NCBI RefSeq assembly: GCF_010993775.1
Contig: NZ_WOTO01000004.1
Span: 62,001 to 126,000, forward strand
DNA length: 64,000 bases
From: Fodinicola feengrottensis
Lineage (GTDB): Bacteria; Actinomycetota; Actinomycetes; Mycobacteriales; HKI-0501
Reading direction: 5' to 3'
Shown here: positions 11,604 to 23,944 of the stretch, one piece after another
Numbering within the stretch: the first letter of the stretch is position 1
Layout: each line of letters opens with the position of its first letter
The notes under the pieces: model-generated
What the model was told of the DNA's origin: nothing
Seen by the model: the letters and a program-made list of their open reading frames with translations, nothing else
The model's database searches: none
Program-made: the position numbers and the translations under genes

Positions 11604-12577
11604 TCGTCACCCTGTCCGACACCACGTCGTCGGCGATCGACCACCGGCTCACCGAGATGCGGCACTCCGGCGGCGCGGTCGCGCTCGGCCGGGTGCTCAC
11701 GCTGGTGGTCATCACCACCGCGGACGAGAGCGAGCCGGTCATCGCGGCGGCCAACGACGCGAGCCGGGAACACCCCTGCCGGGTCATCGTCGTACTGACC
11801 GGCGAAAAACGCGGGAAGTCGCGGATGGACGCGGAGATCCGTGTCGGCGGCGACGCCGGCGCGAGCGACGTGGTCGTCATGCGGATCTCCGGCGAGCTGG
11901 CCAGCCACGCCGACTCGGTGGTGCTGCCGCTGCTGCTGTCCGACGCCCCGGTGGTGGCGTACTGGCCGAGCGACCCGCCGGCCAACCTGGCGCAGGACCC
12001 GATCGGCAAGATCGCTACCCGGCGGATCACCGACGCGATGACCAGCAAGCGGCCGGTCACCGCGCTCGCCAAGCGCCGTGAGGGCTACAGCGAGGGCGAC
12101 ACCGACCTCGCCTGGACCCGGCTCACCCTGTGGCGGGCCGCGCTCGCCGCCGCGCTCGACCAGCCGCCGTACGACCAGGTCACCGAGGCAGTGGTCAGCG
12201 GAGAGGCGTCCAGCGCCTCCACCGAGCTGCTGGCCGGCTGGCTGGCGTACGCGCTGAAGTGCCCGGTCCGGCGCAAGACGAACAAGGGTCCGGGGATCGT
12301 CAGCGTACGGCTGGAGCGCGCGAGCGGCCCGGTCGTCCTGGAGCGCCCGGACGGCCTGACCGCGACCCTCGACCAGCCCAACCAACCGACCCGCCGGCTC
12401 GCGCTGGCCCGCCGGAAGCTGAACGAGTGCCTCGCCGAGGAGCTGCGCCGGCTCGACCCGGACGACGTTTACGCGGACACGTTGAACAAGGGCGTACCGT
12501 CCCTGGACGCCGACGCAAAAGCCACCGCCAAGGCGGCTCCGGCCAAGAAGTCGGCCGCCAAGAAGGCCACCGCCTAG
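11600..12577 (+). CDS. opcA: Glucose-6-phosphate dehydrogenase assembly protein OpcA
   Basis: A 325-residue soluble protein required for active Zwf in actinobacteria and cyanobacteria. Typical parts are the N-terminal helix and strand ALGRVLTLVVIT, CRVIVVLTG, SVVLPLLLSDAPVVAYWP and DLAWTRLTLWRAALAAALD. The frame is intact. It starts with GTG at 11600 inside the zwf stop. The last ~20 residues are a lysine/alanine-rich low-complexity tail (AKAAPAKKSAAKKATA), absent from the conserved core and resembling the tail of UvrA at 45040. A strong 18-bp inverted repeat follows. Confidence 0.95.
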   Translation: MIVTLSDTTSSAIDHRLTEMRHSGGAVALGRVLTLVVITTADESEPVIAAANDASREHPCRVIVVLTGEKRGKSRMDAEIRVGGDAGASDVVVMRISGELASHADSVVLPLLLSDAPVVAYWPSDPPANLAQDPIGKIATRRITDAMTSKRPVTALAKRREGYSEGDTDLAWTRLTLWRAALAAALDQPPYDQVTEAVVSGEASSASTELLAGWLAYALKCPVRRKTNKGPGIVSVRLERASGPVVLERPDGLTATLDQPNQPTRRLALARRKLNECLAEELRRLDPDDVYADTLNKGVPSLDADAKATAKAAPAKKSAAKKATA

Positions 12578-12582
12578 GCGTG

Positions 12583-12621
12583 CGCCTGCGTGACAATCGG
12601 AATCCGATTGTCACGCAGGCG
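12583..12621. terminator. Perfect 18-bp inverted repeat after opcA
   Basis: Arms CGCCTGCGTGACAATCGG (12583-12600) and their exact complement (12604-12621), separated by only AAT. It starts 5 bases after the opcA stop and ends 29 bases before pgl. With no T-tract it may be a partial terminator, an mRNA-stabilising hairpin, or a processing site that lowers pgl expression relative to zwf and opcA. Confidence 0.7.
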
Positions 12622-12650
12622 GCAGTGCGACGAGAGAGTGGGAGACAAGG

Positions 12651-13396
12651 ATGACCACGGCCCCGTCCGTAGTAGTGCACCCGGACAAGGAAACGCTGGC
12701 GCAGGCGGTAGCGGCTCGGCTGATCACCAAGCTGGCCGACGCGCAGGCCGCCCGTGGTGAGGCCACCGCGGTGCTCACCGGCGGTACGGTCGGCACCGCG
12801 ACCCTCGCGGCAGTGGCCGACTCCCCCGCCCGGGACTCGGTCGACTGGGGCCGGGTCAGCCTGTGGGGGGCGACGAGCGGTTCGTACCGGACGGCGACCC
12901 GGAGCGCAACGACGAGCAGGCTCGGGAGGTCTTCCTGGAGAAGCTGCCGCTGGACCCCAAGCGCGTCCACCGCTATCCCACGAGCGACGGGCCGGACGGC
13001 GACGACGCGGCGGCCGCGGCCAGTCGGTACGCCGAAGACCTGATCGCGGACGGCGGCGGCAAGCTGCCGGTCTTCGATGTGCTCCTGCTCGGCGTGGGCG
13101 GTGAGGGCCACGTGGCGTCGATCTTCCCCGATTCGGAGGCGGGTCGTTCGCAGCGGACCGTGGTGGCCGTCCTCAACAGCCCGAAGCCGCCGCCGATCCG
13201 GCTGAGCCTGACGTTCCCGACCATCAACACCGCCGACGAGGTGTGGCTGGTGGTGGGCGGCCCGGACAAGGCCGAGGCGGTCGGCCGGGCCCTGTCCGGC
13301 GCCACCCTGACCGAGGTGCCGGCCGCTGGCGCGCACGGGCGTACCGCCACCCGCTGGCTGGTCGACGAAGCTGCCGCCGGCCAGATTCCCCGCTAG
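12651..13396 (+). CDS. pgl: 6-phosphogluconolactonase
   Basis: About 248 residues, DevB/Pgl type; it hydrolyses 6-phosphogluconolactone, the Zwf product. Seen: VLTGGTVGTATL (phosphate loop), GDERFVPDGDPERN, LLLGVGGEGHVASIFP with the conserved His, and RLSLTFPTINTADEVW. The frame breaks in the G6 run 12864-12870; family members read LWWGDER here, so one base is probably missing. Starts with ATG at 12651 after GGGAG. The gene ends at a strong bidirectional terminator facing rbpA. Confidence 0.9.
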
Positions 13397-13402
13397 AAAA
13401 GC

Positions 13403-13440
13403 AAAAGAGGCGCTACCGGAACTCCGGTGGCGCCTCTTTT
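13403..13440. terminator. Bidirectional intrinsic terminator pgl/rbpA
   Basis: Arms AAAAGAGGCGCTACCGGA (13403-13420) and TCCGGTGGCGCCTCTTTT (13423-13440) pair over 18 bp with one G-T wobble and a two-base loop. There are A residues on the left and T6 on the right, so it can end transcripts from both pgl (+) and rbpA (-). Confidence 0.9.
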
Positions 13441-13448
13441 TTGGTTTG

Positions 13449-13790
13449 CTACTCCCCGCGACGCTCGCGGAGGCGGTTCAGCGCCTCGTCAAGAATCGCG
13501 GCACCGTCGGCGTCCGAGCGGCGCTCTCGCACGTACGCGAGATGCGTCTTGTACGGCTCGTTGCGCGGAGCCGCCGGCGGGTGCTCCTCGTCCTGGCCGG
13601 CCGGCAACCCGCACTGCGGGCAGTCCCACAGATCCGGCACCTCGATCTCCATGGAGAAGGCCGGTCGGGTGACATGACCGTTGGCGCAGTAGAAGCCGAT
13701 GTGCCGCCTGGGGGCGGACTCACCGCGCTCTGCCTCCCCCATCGGTCCAGCCCCGACCCGAGTGCCCCGAATGGCGTTCCCACCAGCCAC
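13449..13790 (-). CDS. rbpA: RNA polymerase-binding protein RbpA
   Basis: A 113-residue transcription factor specific to actinobacteria that binds RNA polymerase and the principal sigma factor and stabilises open complexes. It shows the N-terminal tail AGGNAIRGTRVGAGPMGEA, a zinc-binding core (CANGH and CPQCGLPAGQDE), and the C-terminal sigma-interaction helix with NEPYKTHLAYVRERRSDAD. Start set at GTG 13790, because AGGAG lies 6 nt upstream and known RbpA proteins begin at this point; an in-frame extension to 13829 is unlikely. The frame is intact. Confidence 0.96.
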   Translation of the reverse strand: MAGGNAIRGTRVGAGPMGEAERGESAPRRHIGFYCANGHVTRPAFSMEIEVPDLWDCPQCGLPAGQDEEHPPAAPRNEPYKTHLAYVRERRSDADGAAILDEALNRLRERRGE

Positions 13791-13927
13791 AGCATGCTCC
13801 TGTCTGGTCGCCGCTAAACGTATAGTCAACAGATGTTACGGGACCCGGAAACCGGCACGAGGCCAGGTTCTGCGAATCCACCGGAAGATCGTCCGTTATT
13901 GGCGGAATGTCCCGCCAGCAGCGGGAA

Positions 13928-14164
13928 CTAGAGGTTGAACTTCAGCAGCAGCCCGAGCCCGATCGCGCAGACGAACCACAGGATCCCGACACCGATGGTG
14001 ATCCGTCCCAGGTTCTTCTCCGCGATCGACGAGCCGGAGAGCTGCGAGCTGACACCGCCGCCAAACATGCTCGACAGGCCGCCGCCCTTGCCCTTGTGGA
14101 GCAGGACCAGCACGATCAGCAGCACGCTCGCGATGACGAGCACGATGGACAGGGCCAGGGTCAT
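13928..14164 (-). CDS. secG: Preprotein translocase subunit SecG
   Basis: A 78-residue inner-membrane protein with two hydrophobic segments (LSIVLVIASVLLIVLVLL and ITIGVGILWFVCAIGLGLLL) flanking the conserved loop HKGKGGGLSSMFGGG. It supports the SecYEG export channel. In most actinobacteria secG directly follows tpiA; here a three-gene peptide-transport cluster separates them. Confidence 0.95.
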   Translation of the reverse strand: MTLALSIVLVIASVLLIVLVLLHKGKGGGLSSMFGGGVSSQLSGSSIAEKNLGRITIGVGILWFVCAIGLGLLLKFNL

Positions 14165-14246
14165 CTCAGCTGGAGCCTCTCTGTACTGACAGGATGGGCC
14201 ACACGAGTGTGGCTGTGGTCAAGGATACGCGCTCGCTCCGACACGC

Positions 14247-14282
14247 CGACGGTGCCCGGCGATAAAACGCCGGACACCGTCG
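14247..14282 (-). terminator. Hairpin after the peptide transporter genes
   Basis: Fifteen-base arms at 14247-14261 and 14268-14282 with one mismatch around the loop ATAAAA. It lies directly downstream, on the minus strand, of the permease gene that ends at 14293, and so probably separates the transporter from secG. No long T-tract. Confidence 0.6.
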
Positions 14283-14292
14283 ATGAGTCGAG

Positions 14293-15330
14293 CTAGGACA
14301 GCCGGACCTTCGGGTCGATCACGCCGTAGAGCAGGTCGACGATCAGGTTCAGGAACACGATGAACGCCGCCGCGAGCAGTGTCACCGCGGTGATTACCGG
14401 GAAGTCGAGGTTGTTGACCGCGTCCACGATCAGGAACCCGAGTCCCTGGATGTTGAAGACCTTCTCGGTGATGATGGCGCCACCGAGCAGCGCACCAATA
14501 TCCAGGCCGGCGATCGTCACCAGCGGCGTCAGCGCGGCCCGCAGGGCATGCTTCACCACGACTCTGCGTTCTCGCAGACCCTTGGCTCGGGCCGTACGGA
14601 TGTAGTCCTCGTTCAGGGTTTCCAGCATGTTCGCCCGAGTCAGCCGGGCATAGATCGCCGCGTTCGCGATCGCCAGCACGAAAGCGGGCAGGAACATCGC
14701 CTGCAGGAAGAACCACGGTTGACTGAACGGCGAGAAGTAGTCCGGGCGGATCGGCCAGTATCCCTGGTCGACAACGAACTTCTGAATCGTCAGACCGGTG
14801 AAGAACGTCGGCAGCGAGACACCCGCGAGGGCCAGCACCATCACCACGCGGTCCATCAGACTTCGGGGCTTCAGAGCGGAAACAATGCCGGCGCCGACGC
14901 CCATCAGAATCCAGAGAATGGCCGCGTACAGGGTTAGTGACACTGTTACCGGAAGTTTTGGTCCTATCAGGTCGTTCACGCCGGTATCTCGGGCGAACGA
15001 GTAGCCCAGACAGGGTGCAGCGCAGTTGTAGCTTTCGGGGGTCGCCGCCCCGACCGATGGGCACCCGATGAAGTCCTTCGGACCCGTCATGTTGGCGTAA
15101 TGCCGCTCAGTCACCAGGCCCTTGACGAAACGCAGGTACTGGCACTGGATCGGGATGTCCAGCTCCAGCTTGTGCCGCGCGCCGGCCAGGTTCTGCGGAG
15201 TGCACTGCTTCGAGCAGGAGACGGCAGCCGGGTCGGTCGGGATCGCGTAGAACAACCCGTAGCAAACCACCGACAGCACGAAAAGCGTCAACACCGCCAG
15301 GAGCAGGCGCCGGAGAATGTAGCGAATCAT
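14293..15330 (-). CDS. Peptide ABC transporter permease (DppB type)
   Basis: About 345 residues with six predicted membrane helices. It begins MIRYILRRLLLAVLTLFVLSV and carries the DppB-type inner-membrane signature, with the EAA-like loop NEDYIRTARAKGLRERRVVVKHALRAAL. A long periplasmic segment between helices 1 and 2 contains several cysteines (VSCSKQC, FIGCPS, NCAAPC), more than usual for the family. Start taken at ATG 15330. It is the third gene of a minus-strand set (DppC-like, binding protein, DppB-like); no DppD/F ATPase gene is in the window, so the ATPases must come from elsewhere. Confidence 0.88.
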   Translation of the reverse strand: MIRYILRRLLLAVLTLFVLSVVCYGLFYAIPTDPAAVSCSKQCTPQNLAGARHKLELDIPIQCQYLRFVKGLVTERHYANMTGPKDFIGCPSVGAATPESYNCAAPCLGYSFARDTGVNDLIGPKLPVTVSLTLYAAILWILMGVGAGIVSALKPRSLMDRVVMVLALAGVSLPTFFTGLTIQKFVVDQGYWPIRPDYFSPFSQPWFFLQAMFLPAFVLAIANAAIYARLTRANMLETLNEDYIRTARAKGLRERRVVVKHALRAALTPLVTIAGLDIGALLGGAIITEKVFNIQGLGFLIVDAVNNLDFPVITAVTLLAAAFIVFLNLIVDLLYGVIDPKVRLS

Positions 15331-15486
15331 CGTGGTCTTCCTGGTCAACGGCCGGTGGGTCGGCCTCGGTCACCGTCTCATCTGGACGGCCTCGACTGGG
15401 GACGGTGCGAGAAAACCTTCGCTGACCAGAGGTGGTGCGCCGGCCGGTGAGCCGGCGCACCACATCGTGGCCGTTTGTCGAGATTT

Positions 15487-17181
15487 CTACTGTGAGACAC
15501 CGATTTCAGCAGGCTGACATCGGAGTACTCGGAGTGCAGGTGCGCACCGGTGACCTTGGAGCCCACCAGGTACACGGCCTTCTCATACCGGAGCGGGATG
15601 GTCGCGCCGGTCTGCTGAATCGCGATGTCCAGGTCGCCCCACTGCGGCTGCTGGGCATCATCGGAGTCGGGGTTCTTGGCGATCGAGTAGATCTTGCTGT
15701 TGATCGCCGGGTCGTTTAGCTGGGAGTAGTTCTGGTTGCCTTCCGGGATGATCTGCGCGCCATCGAACAGCGGCGGGATCACGGTGGAAGCCGACGGCCA
15801 GTCAGCACCCCAACCCACGTACACCAGCTCGTCCTCGACCGCCGGCTTGCCGACGGTGGTGTAGTACTGCTTACGCGGGATCGGGTTGGCGGTCACGGTG
15901 ATGCCGGCCCGGGCGAACCCGTCCTTCACCGCGGCGGCCAGCCGGTCACCGGTCGGGGGTCTGCGAGTAGTCGAACTTGATGTTCTTCTGGCAGGTCGGC
16001 GACTGCGCGAGCAGCTGCTTGGCCATCGCCGGGTCACCCTCGGGCTTGCTGCCCAGGTTGTACGGGTCGGCCTTCTTGTACGCCTTCAGGGTCGGCGCGA
16101 TGATGCTCGTCGCGATGTCACCGAAGGCCGGGCCACCGAACGCGGTGAGCGCGGTCTGCTTGTTCATCGCGTAGTTGTAGGCCTGCCGGCACTTCTGGTC
16201 CGGGACCTTCTTGGTGTTGACCGCGATATACCAGGTGAAGCCGTCGAGGCCGACGACCGAACGGGCCTTCAGCTTCGGGTCGTTCAACACCTGCTGAGCC
16301 TGCTGCGCGGTGACCTGGGTGTTGCCGAAGGTCATCGTCGCCTGGTCAGCGCCCTTGTCCTGGATCAGCCGGTCGGTGATGACCGAGGCGTCCAGACCGA
16401 ACTTGAAGTCGAACTCGTCCGGCAGGTTCTTCCGAACCTTGTCCAGGCTCTGGTCCCAGTACTTGTTGCGAACCAGCGTGAGCGACTGGTCGCGCACGTG
16501 GGACTTGATCATGTACGGGCCGTACGAGAACGGCTGGTCGTCGTACTTCTCCTTGGTGTCCTTGTCTTTACGGACGGCCGCGAAGATACCCATCGATACG
16601 GTGTAGTTGAAGTCAGGCACACCCTGAGCCAACTTGTACGTGATGGTGTCGCCCTTGCAGGTGACCGACGGCAGGCCGTTCGGGTCAAGGTAAACGCCCT
16701 TGTAGTTCTTACCACCCAGCAAGTACTGCTTCTGGTACTGCGGGCCGTCGGTGAGGATGTCCGAGAAGGACCGCTTCACGCCGTACAGGAAGTCCTCACA
16801 GGTGACCTCTTTGCCGTCCTGCCACTTCAGGTTCTGGCGAATCGTGAAGGACCAGACGCTGGCGTCGGCGTTCTTCGTACCGGTGTCGGTGGCCGCGTCG
16901 CCCGCGATCGCCGTACCGGCCACGCCGGCCGCGTTGACATAAGAGGTCAAGGTGGGCGCATAGAGCACTGCGACATGCTGCTGCGAGGCCACGTAGTTAC
17001 GCGCCGGGTCCAAGTGCTCGAAGTCGGACTGGTCCAGCAACGTCAGCGTGCCGCCCTTGTGGTCAGCACCGCCGCTTCCCCCGGAACTCCCGGAATCTGG
17101 AGTGCCACAGGCGGTCGTCAAAATCGCGACCGCGGCACCGACCGCGAGCCATCTCACGGCTCGGTTTCTGCTGAGCGTCAT
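15487..17181 (-). CDS. Peptide ABC transporter substrate-binding lipoprotein
   Basis: About 564 residues, SBP family 5. A lipoprotein signal (RNRAVRWLAVGAAVAILTTAC, lipobox LTTAC) is followed by a Gly/Ser linker, then GGTLTLLDQSDFEHLDPARNY, the usual start of the peptide-binding fold. Start at ATG 17181 with GGGAG upstream. The frame breaks at 15955-15959 (C5, one too many) and near 15504 (AAA, one A short); after both repairs the protein ends SDVSLLKIGVSQ at the TAG 15487-15489. It captures oligopeptides for the flanking permeases. Ligand unknown. Confidence 0.88.
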
Positions 17182-17269
17182 GCGCTCCCTACCCTTCCTG
17201 CATCCCTCATTGGATTCCCCCAAGAGTGCGACGGCCGGACTGCCGCCGGTGTTTCCAGACGCCGAGAAC

Positions 17270-18271
17270 TCAGTGGCTGGACCTCGGGTCGAGTGCGTCG
17301 CGCAGCCCGTCCCCAAAGATGTTGAACCCGAGCACGATCAGGAAAAGCACCAGGCCCGGGAGGAAGAAATACGACGGTACGACTGTCGACCAGCTGACCG
17401 CGTCCTGAAGAATGACGCCCAGCGAGGCGGTCGGTGTCACGAACCCGACGCCCAGGTAGGCCAGCGACGCCTCGACGGTGATGTAGACCGGGATGATCAG
17501 GCTGGTGAAGACGATGATCGGGGCCCACAGGTTCGGCAGGATCTGCCGGAACAGAATGTGGCCGCCACTCGCGCCCACCGTACGGGCCGCGTCAACGAAC
17601 TCGCGCTCTCGCAGCGACAGCACCTGGCCACGGATGACGCGGGTGAAGTAAGGCCAGCCGAACACCGAGATGACCATCACCAGGATGAGGCCGCGCCAGA
17701 ACGGCGAGGTCGAGTCGATGCCGAACGAATTCAGCCGGTTCGCGATCAGCGGGGTGAGCGCGATCAGGAACAGCAGCTGCGGGAAGCCCAGCAGCACGTC
17801 CACGATCCGGCTGATCAGGCTGTCCACCCAGCCCCCGAAATAGCCGGCGGCGATGCCGGTGACCACGCCGACGCCGACCGCGACGATCGCCGAAACGACG
17901 GACACGATCAGCGAGGTGGCGACCCCGTACAGCAACCGGGCCATCAAGTCGCGGCCGGTGGACGGCTCAACGCCCAGCCAGTGGTGTGCGGAAATGCCGC
18001 CGATCGGGCCGATCGGCAAACCTGCCGACGTGACCGAGCTGGCGTCGAAGGTGAACGGGTCGACACCGGCGATCAGGTCCAGCAACGGACGCAGGAGCGC
18101 CAACAGCACAAAGAAGAGCACCAGGCCGACGCCGAACATCGCGGCCTTGTCGCGGCGCAACCGCCGCAATGCGATCTGCCACAGGGAACGACCCCGAATC
18201 TCGGCGCCGGACTCCTGCGGCACCATCTCCGGAGTGTGGCCGAGTTCGGTTTCGCCAACCGATTGCGTCAT
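17270..18271 (-). CDS. Peptide ABC transporter permease (DppC type)
   Basis: About 333 residues. An N-terminal cytoplasmic tail of ~40 residues precedes LWQIALRRLRRDKAAMFGVGLVLFF, then the typical LGVEPSTGRDLMARLLYG and the EAA loop REFVDAARTVGASGGHILFRQILPN. Start at ATG 18271 with GGAG just upstream. It is first in the order of transcription (DppC, binding protein, DppB), unlike the common binding protein-B-C-D-F order. The frame is intact. Confidence 0.88.
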   Translation of the reverse strand: MTQSVGETELGHTPEMVPQESGAEIRGRSLWQIALRRLRRDKAAMFGVGLVLFFVLLALLRPLLDLIAGVDPFTFDASSVTSAGLPIGPIGGISAHHWLGVEPSTGRDLMARLLYGVATSLIVSVVSAIVAVGVGVVTGIAAGYFGGWVDSLISRIVDVLLGFPQLLFLIALTPLIANRLNSFGIDSTSPFWRGLILVMVISVFGWPYFTRVIRGQVLSLREREFVDAARTVGASGGHILFRQILPNLWAPIIVFTSLIIPVYITVEASLAYLGVGFVTPTASLGVILQDAVSWSTVVPSYFFLPGLVLFLIVLGFNIFGDGLRDALDPRSSH

Positions 18272-18477
18272 GGACTCCGTCTGCCTTTCGGTAACTGATG
18301 GCCGGTACGCGGCGTGGCCCGACAACCACGAACCGGCTGGACTCTAATGCCGTCGAGCATGCCCGCGTGCGGAAAACGCCAACCCCGACGCAGAATCGTG
18401 ACCTACTAGTAATAAAGCCGGACCAGCGGGGTCGGATCCAAGTATTGGGTTCAGACCTTTTGGGTGCATATAAAGGC
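18272..18477 (-). promoter_or_regulatory. Upstream region of the peptide transporter set
   Basis: About 206 bases without a gene, noticeably richer in A/T than its surroundings around 18400-18475 (CTACTAGTAATAAAG, GCATATAAAGG). The promoter of the transporter set should be here. On the minus strand TTGGAT followed 19 bases later by TTTATT is the best sigma-70-like pair I see, but the spacing is poor. Confidence 0.35.
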
Positions 18478-18505
18478 GGGCCCACCTGCGATAACAGGTG
18501 GGCCC
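18478..18505 (-). terminator. Intrinsic terminator after tpiA
   Basis: Perfect 11-bp arms GGGCCCACCTG (18478-18488) and CAGGTGGGCCC (18495-18505) with loop CGATAA, 25 bases past the tpiA stop. It isolates the glycolytic operon from the peptide transporter cluster. Confidence 0.8.
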
Positions 18506-18530
18506 TCTGGTTGCGCCAGCTATCGAATGG

Positions 18531-19369
18531 TTACGCTGTCACATGCTCACGGAACCGGCAAATCCGGGCGAACTCCTCCGGATCCAGGCTGGCGCCGCCA
18601 ACAAGCGCGCCGTCGACGTCCGCTTCGGCCATAATTCCAGCCACATTTGATGATTTAACCGAGCCGCCATAGAGGATACGAATGCCTTTCGCGACATCCA
18701 CGTCGTACAACTCCTCAATGGTGGCCCGTAGAACCGCGCACACTTCCTGAGCATCCGCCGCGGTGGCCACTTCGCCGGTGCCGATCGCCCAGACCGGTTC
18801 GTACGCGATGACAAGGTCGACCGGCGCGCGGTCGCCCTTCGGGTCGCTGCCCAGGATGGTCTCCGCCTTCACACCGGCCAGTGCCGCCCGCAGTTGGAGC
18901 GTGCAGTGCTCGACATGACCATTCTCTTTCCGCACCAACAGGCCCTCGCCGACGCACAGAATCGGTGCGATGCCGTGCTTTCGGGCCACTTTGACCTTCG
19001 CTTGACGACGTCGTCGGTCTCGGCGTGATGCTGTCTGCGCTCGGAGTGGCCGATCACCACGTACTGGCAGCCGAGCTTGGCCAACATCGGACCACTGACA
19101 TCGCCGGTATACGCACCGGAATCGTGCGGCGACAGATCCTGCGCTCCATAACCGAGCAACAGCCGGTCGCCGCCAATCAGCGTCTGCACGCTGCGAAGGT
19201 CGGTGAAGGGTGGCAGCACGACCACCTCGACGTCGGTCAACTGCTCCTCGGAGAGGCTGAACGCGATCTTCTGCGTCACCGAGATGGCCTCAAGGTGGTT
19301 GAGGTTCATCTTCCAGTTGCCGGCGATCAACGGCCGGCGACCGGTGGTGGCCGCCTTGGTACGGGCCAT
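18531..19369 (-). CDS. tpiA: Triosephosphate isomerase
   Basis: About 280 residues, a TIM barrel that interconverts dihydroxyacetone phosphate and glyceraldehyde-3-phosphate. Seen: AGNWKMN (catalytic Lys), VIGHSERR (catalytic His), [11 protein letters not shown] (catalytic Glu), [11 protein letters not shown] and [13 protein letters not shown]. The frame breaks near 19002 between DDVV and [11 protein letters not shown]; one base is missing there. ATG at 19369 follows GGAGGA, which sits in the last codons of pgk 6 nt upstream. Confidence 0.95.
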
Positions 19370-19375
19370 AGTTTC

Positions 19376-21932
<2,557 letters not shown>

Positions 21933-22913
21933 CTACTGGGCCAGCATGTCCTGGGTGACACTCGACTCGGTGTCGGGAATGCCCATTTCGCTGGCGCGTT
22001 TGTCAGCGAGAGCAAGCAAACGCCTTATGCGACCGGCGACGGCGTCCTTGGTCAGTGGCGGATTCGCCAGTTGTCCCAGCTCCTCCAGGGAAGCCTGTTT
22101 GTGCGTCAATCTCAACCGGCCGGCCTCGATCAGGTGCATTGGAGCCTGACCACCGAGGATTTCCAGCGCCCGCTCGACTCGGGCACCGGCGGCGACCGCG
22201 GCGCGGGCGGAGCGGCGGAGGTTGGCATCATCGAAGTTGGCCAGCCGGTTGGCGGTCGCTCGGACTTCGCGGCGCATCCGGCGTTCTTCCCAGGCCAGTA
22301 CGCTCGCGTGCGCGCCGATCCGGGTGAGCAGGGCGCCAATGGCGTCCCCGTCTCGTACGACCACGCGGTCGACGCCGCGCACTTCTCGGGCCTTCGCCGA
22401 GATACCTAATCGGCGCGCGGCGCCCACCAGCGCCAACGCCGCTTCCGGGCCCGGACAGGTGATCTCCAGCGACGCCGAGCGGCCCGGCTCGGTCAGTGAG
22501 CCATGCGCGAGGAAGGCACCTCGCCAGGCCGCTTCCGTGCAACAAAGACCCGCCGACACCACTTGCGGCGGCAGCCCTCTCACCGGCCGGCCGCGCAGAT
22601 CGAGCAGACCAGTTTGGCGGGCCAACGCCTCGCCGTCCCGGCTCACCCGGACGATGTAGCGGCTCCCGCGCCGCAACCCGCCGGACGCCAGCACCTGGAT
22701 CTCGCTGGAGTGCCCATAGACCTCGGTGATCTCCCGGCGTAGCCGCCGGGCCGCGGCGCCGGTGTCCAACTCGGCTTCCACGATGACCCTGCCGCCCACA
22801 ATGTGCAGCCCGCCGGCGAACCGCAGCAACGCGGCCATCTCGGCTTTTCGGCAGCACGGCTTGGTAACGGTGAGCCGACTCAGTTCATCCTTGACCGCTG
22901 CTGTCATCGCCAT
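21933..22913 (-). CDS. whiA: Sporulation/cell-division regulator WhiA
   Basis: 326 residues. WhiA proteins combine an N-terminal LAGLIDADG-like domain with a C-terminal helix-turn-helix that binds DNA; in Streptomyces WhiA acts with WhiB on sporulation genes, and it is conserved in non-sporulating Gram-positives too. Seen: [10 protein letters not shown] at the N-terminus, [32 protein letters not shown], and the C-terminal [31 protein letters not shown]. Start at ATG 22913, 10 bases inside yvcK; a second ATG at 22907 is possible. The frame is intact. Confidence 0.95.
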   Translation of the reverse strand: MAMTAAVKDELSRLTVTKPCCRKAEMAALLRFAGGLHIVGGRVIVEAELDTGAAARRLRREITEVYGHSSEIQVLASGGLRRGSRYIVRVSRDGEALARQTGLLDLRGRPVRGLPPQVVSAGLCCTEAAWRGAFLAHGSLTEPGRSASLEITCPGPEAALALVGAARRLGISAKAREVRGVDRVVVRDGDAIGALLTRIGAHASVLAWEERRMRREVRATANRLANFDDANLRRSARAAVAAGARVERALEILGGQAPMHLIEAGRLRLTHKQASLEELGQLANPPLTKDAVAGRIRRLLALADKRASEMGIPDTESSVTQDMLAQ

Positions 22914-23944
22914 GAGTCCACCGCCATCCTCTCGTACGCCCCATCCAGTGCCCCCCACAGAGCCGCCGCCAGCAAAGACTGGTCATGACGAGGTGTCCCA
23001 TCGGCTGCCGCCACCGGCGCGTGGATCACGCGCGCCCCCATTGCCGCGGCGGCAGAGTCCAGTTTGGTTGTCACTTCTGAATTGGCCGGCGCCACGGACG
23101 GATCGGTGACGATCGCGTCGCATCGCAGCCCCGGCAGATGCTCGGCCAGCACGTCCACATGGGCCGCCGCCGTCATCCCCTCGGTCTCCCCAGGACCGGC
23201 TGCCAAATTGAGCACCAGCACCACTTTCGCCCGGGTCCGCGCCACCGCGGCCCCTATCCCGGGCACCAACAGGGGCGCCAGCACACTGGTGAACCACGAG
23301 CCAGGACCAATCACCACCGCGTCCGCGGCCTCGATCGCCTGGACCGCCGCCGGACAGGCCGGCACGTCTTCCGGATCGATCCAGAGCCGGCGAATCCGGC
23401 CTCTGGCGCGGACGAGTGCGGCCTGCCCACCGACCTTTTCGGCTCGGTCGGATCCCGCCGTCACTACCTCACCACCCAGCACCAACGGCCGTTCCGCGGC
23501 TGGCAACACCCGCCCCCGGGCGTCCAGCATCGCGGCGGCGGCGGCCAGCGCGGTCGGTGCGTCGCCGAGCTGTTCCAGCAGCCCGGCGAGGATCAGATTG
23601 CCCACAGCGTGCCCGGCCAACGGCCCGGTGCCGCCGAGGCGGTGTTCGAACAACGTCGCCGCGGTGACCGCGGTCGGACTGTCTCCAGCCAGCGCGACCA
23701 GCGATTTACGCAGGTCACCGGGTGGCAGGATGCCCAGCTCGGAGCGTACGCGACCCGAGGACGCACCGTCGTCGGCGACCGACACGACCGCGCTCAGGTC
23801 CAGCCGGCGACCCGGCTGGTCGAGGTGCTTCAGGGCTCGTACGGACGCGGCCAAGCCGTGGCCACCGCCGATCGCGACAACCCGCAGCTTCGGCGTCCGC
23901 CGTGGCTTGGCGACCTTTCCCGCGCGGGCCCGCACCCTGGTCAC
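22904..23944 (-). CDS. yvcK: Gluconeogenesis factor YvcK (CofD-like)
   Basis: 346 residues. The family has a CofD-like Rossmann fold and binds UDP-sugars; it is needed for growth on gluconeogenic carbon and for cell shape in Bacillus and mycobacteria (CuvA). Seen: [56 protein letters not shown] and [16 protein letters not shown]. Start at GTG 23944, inside the rapZ stop (GTGA). It overlaps whiA by 10 bases at its end. The frame is intact. Confidence 0.95.
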   Translation of the reverse strand: MTRVRARAGKVAKPRRTPKLRVVAIGGGHGLAASVRALKHLDQPGRRLDLSAVVSVADDGASSGRVRSELGILPPGDLRKSLVALAGDSPTAVTAATLFEHRLGGTGPLAGHAVGNLILAGLLEQLGDAPTALAAAAAMLDARGRVLPAAERPLVLGGEVVTAGSDRAEKVGGQAALVRARGRIRRLWIDPEDVPACPAAVQAIEAADAVVIGPGSWFTSVLAPLLVPGIGAAVARTRAKVVLVLNLAAGPGETEGMTAAAHVDVLAEHLPGLRCDAIVTDPSVAPANSEVTTKLDSAAAAMGARVIHAPVAAADGTPRHDQSLLAAALWGALDGAYERMAVDSWR

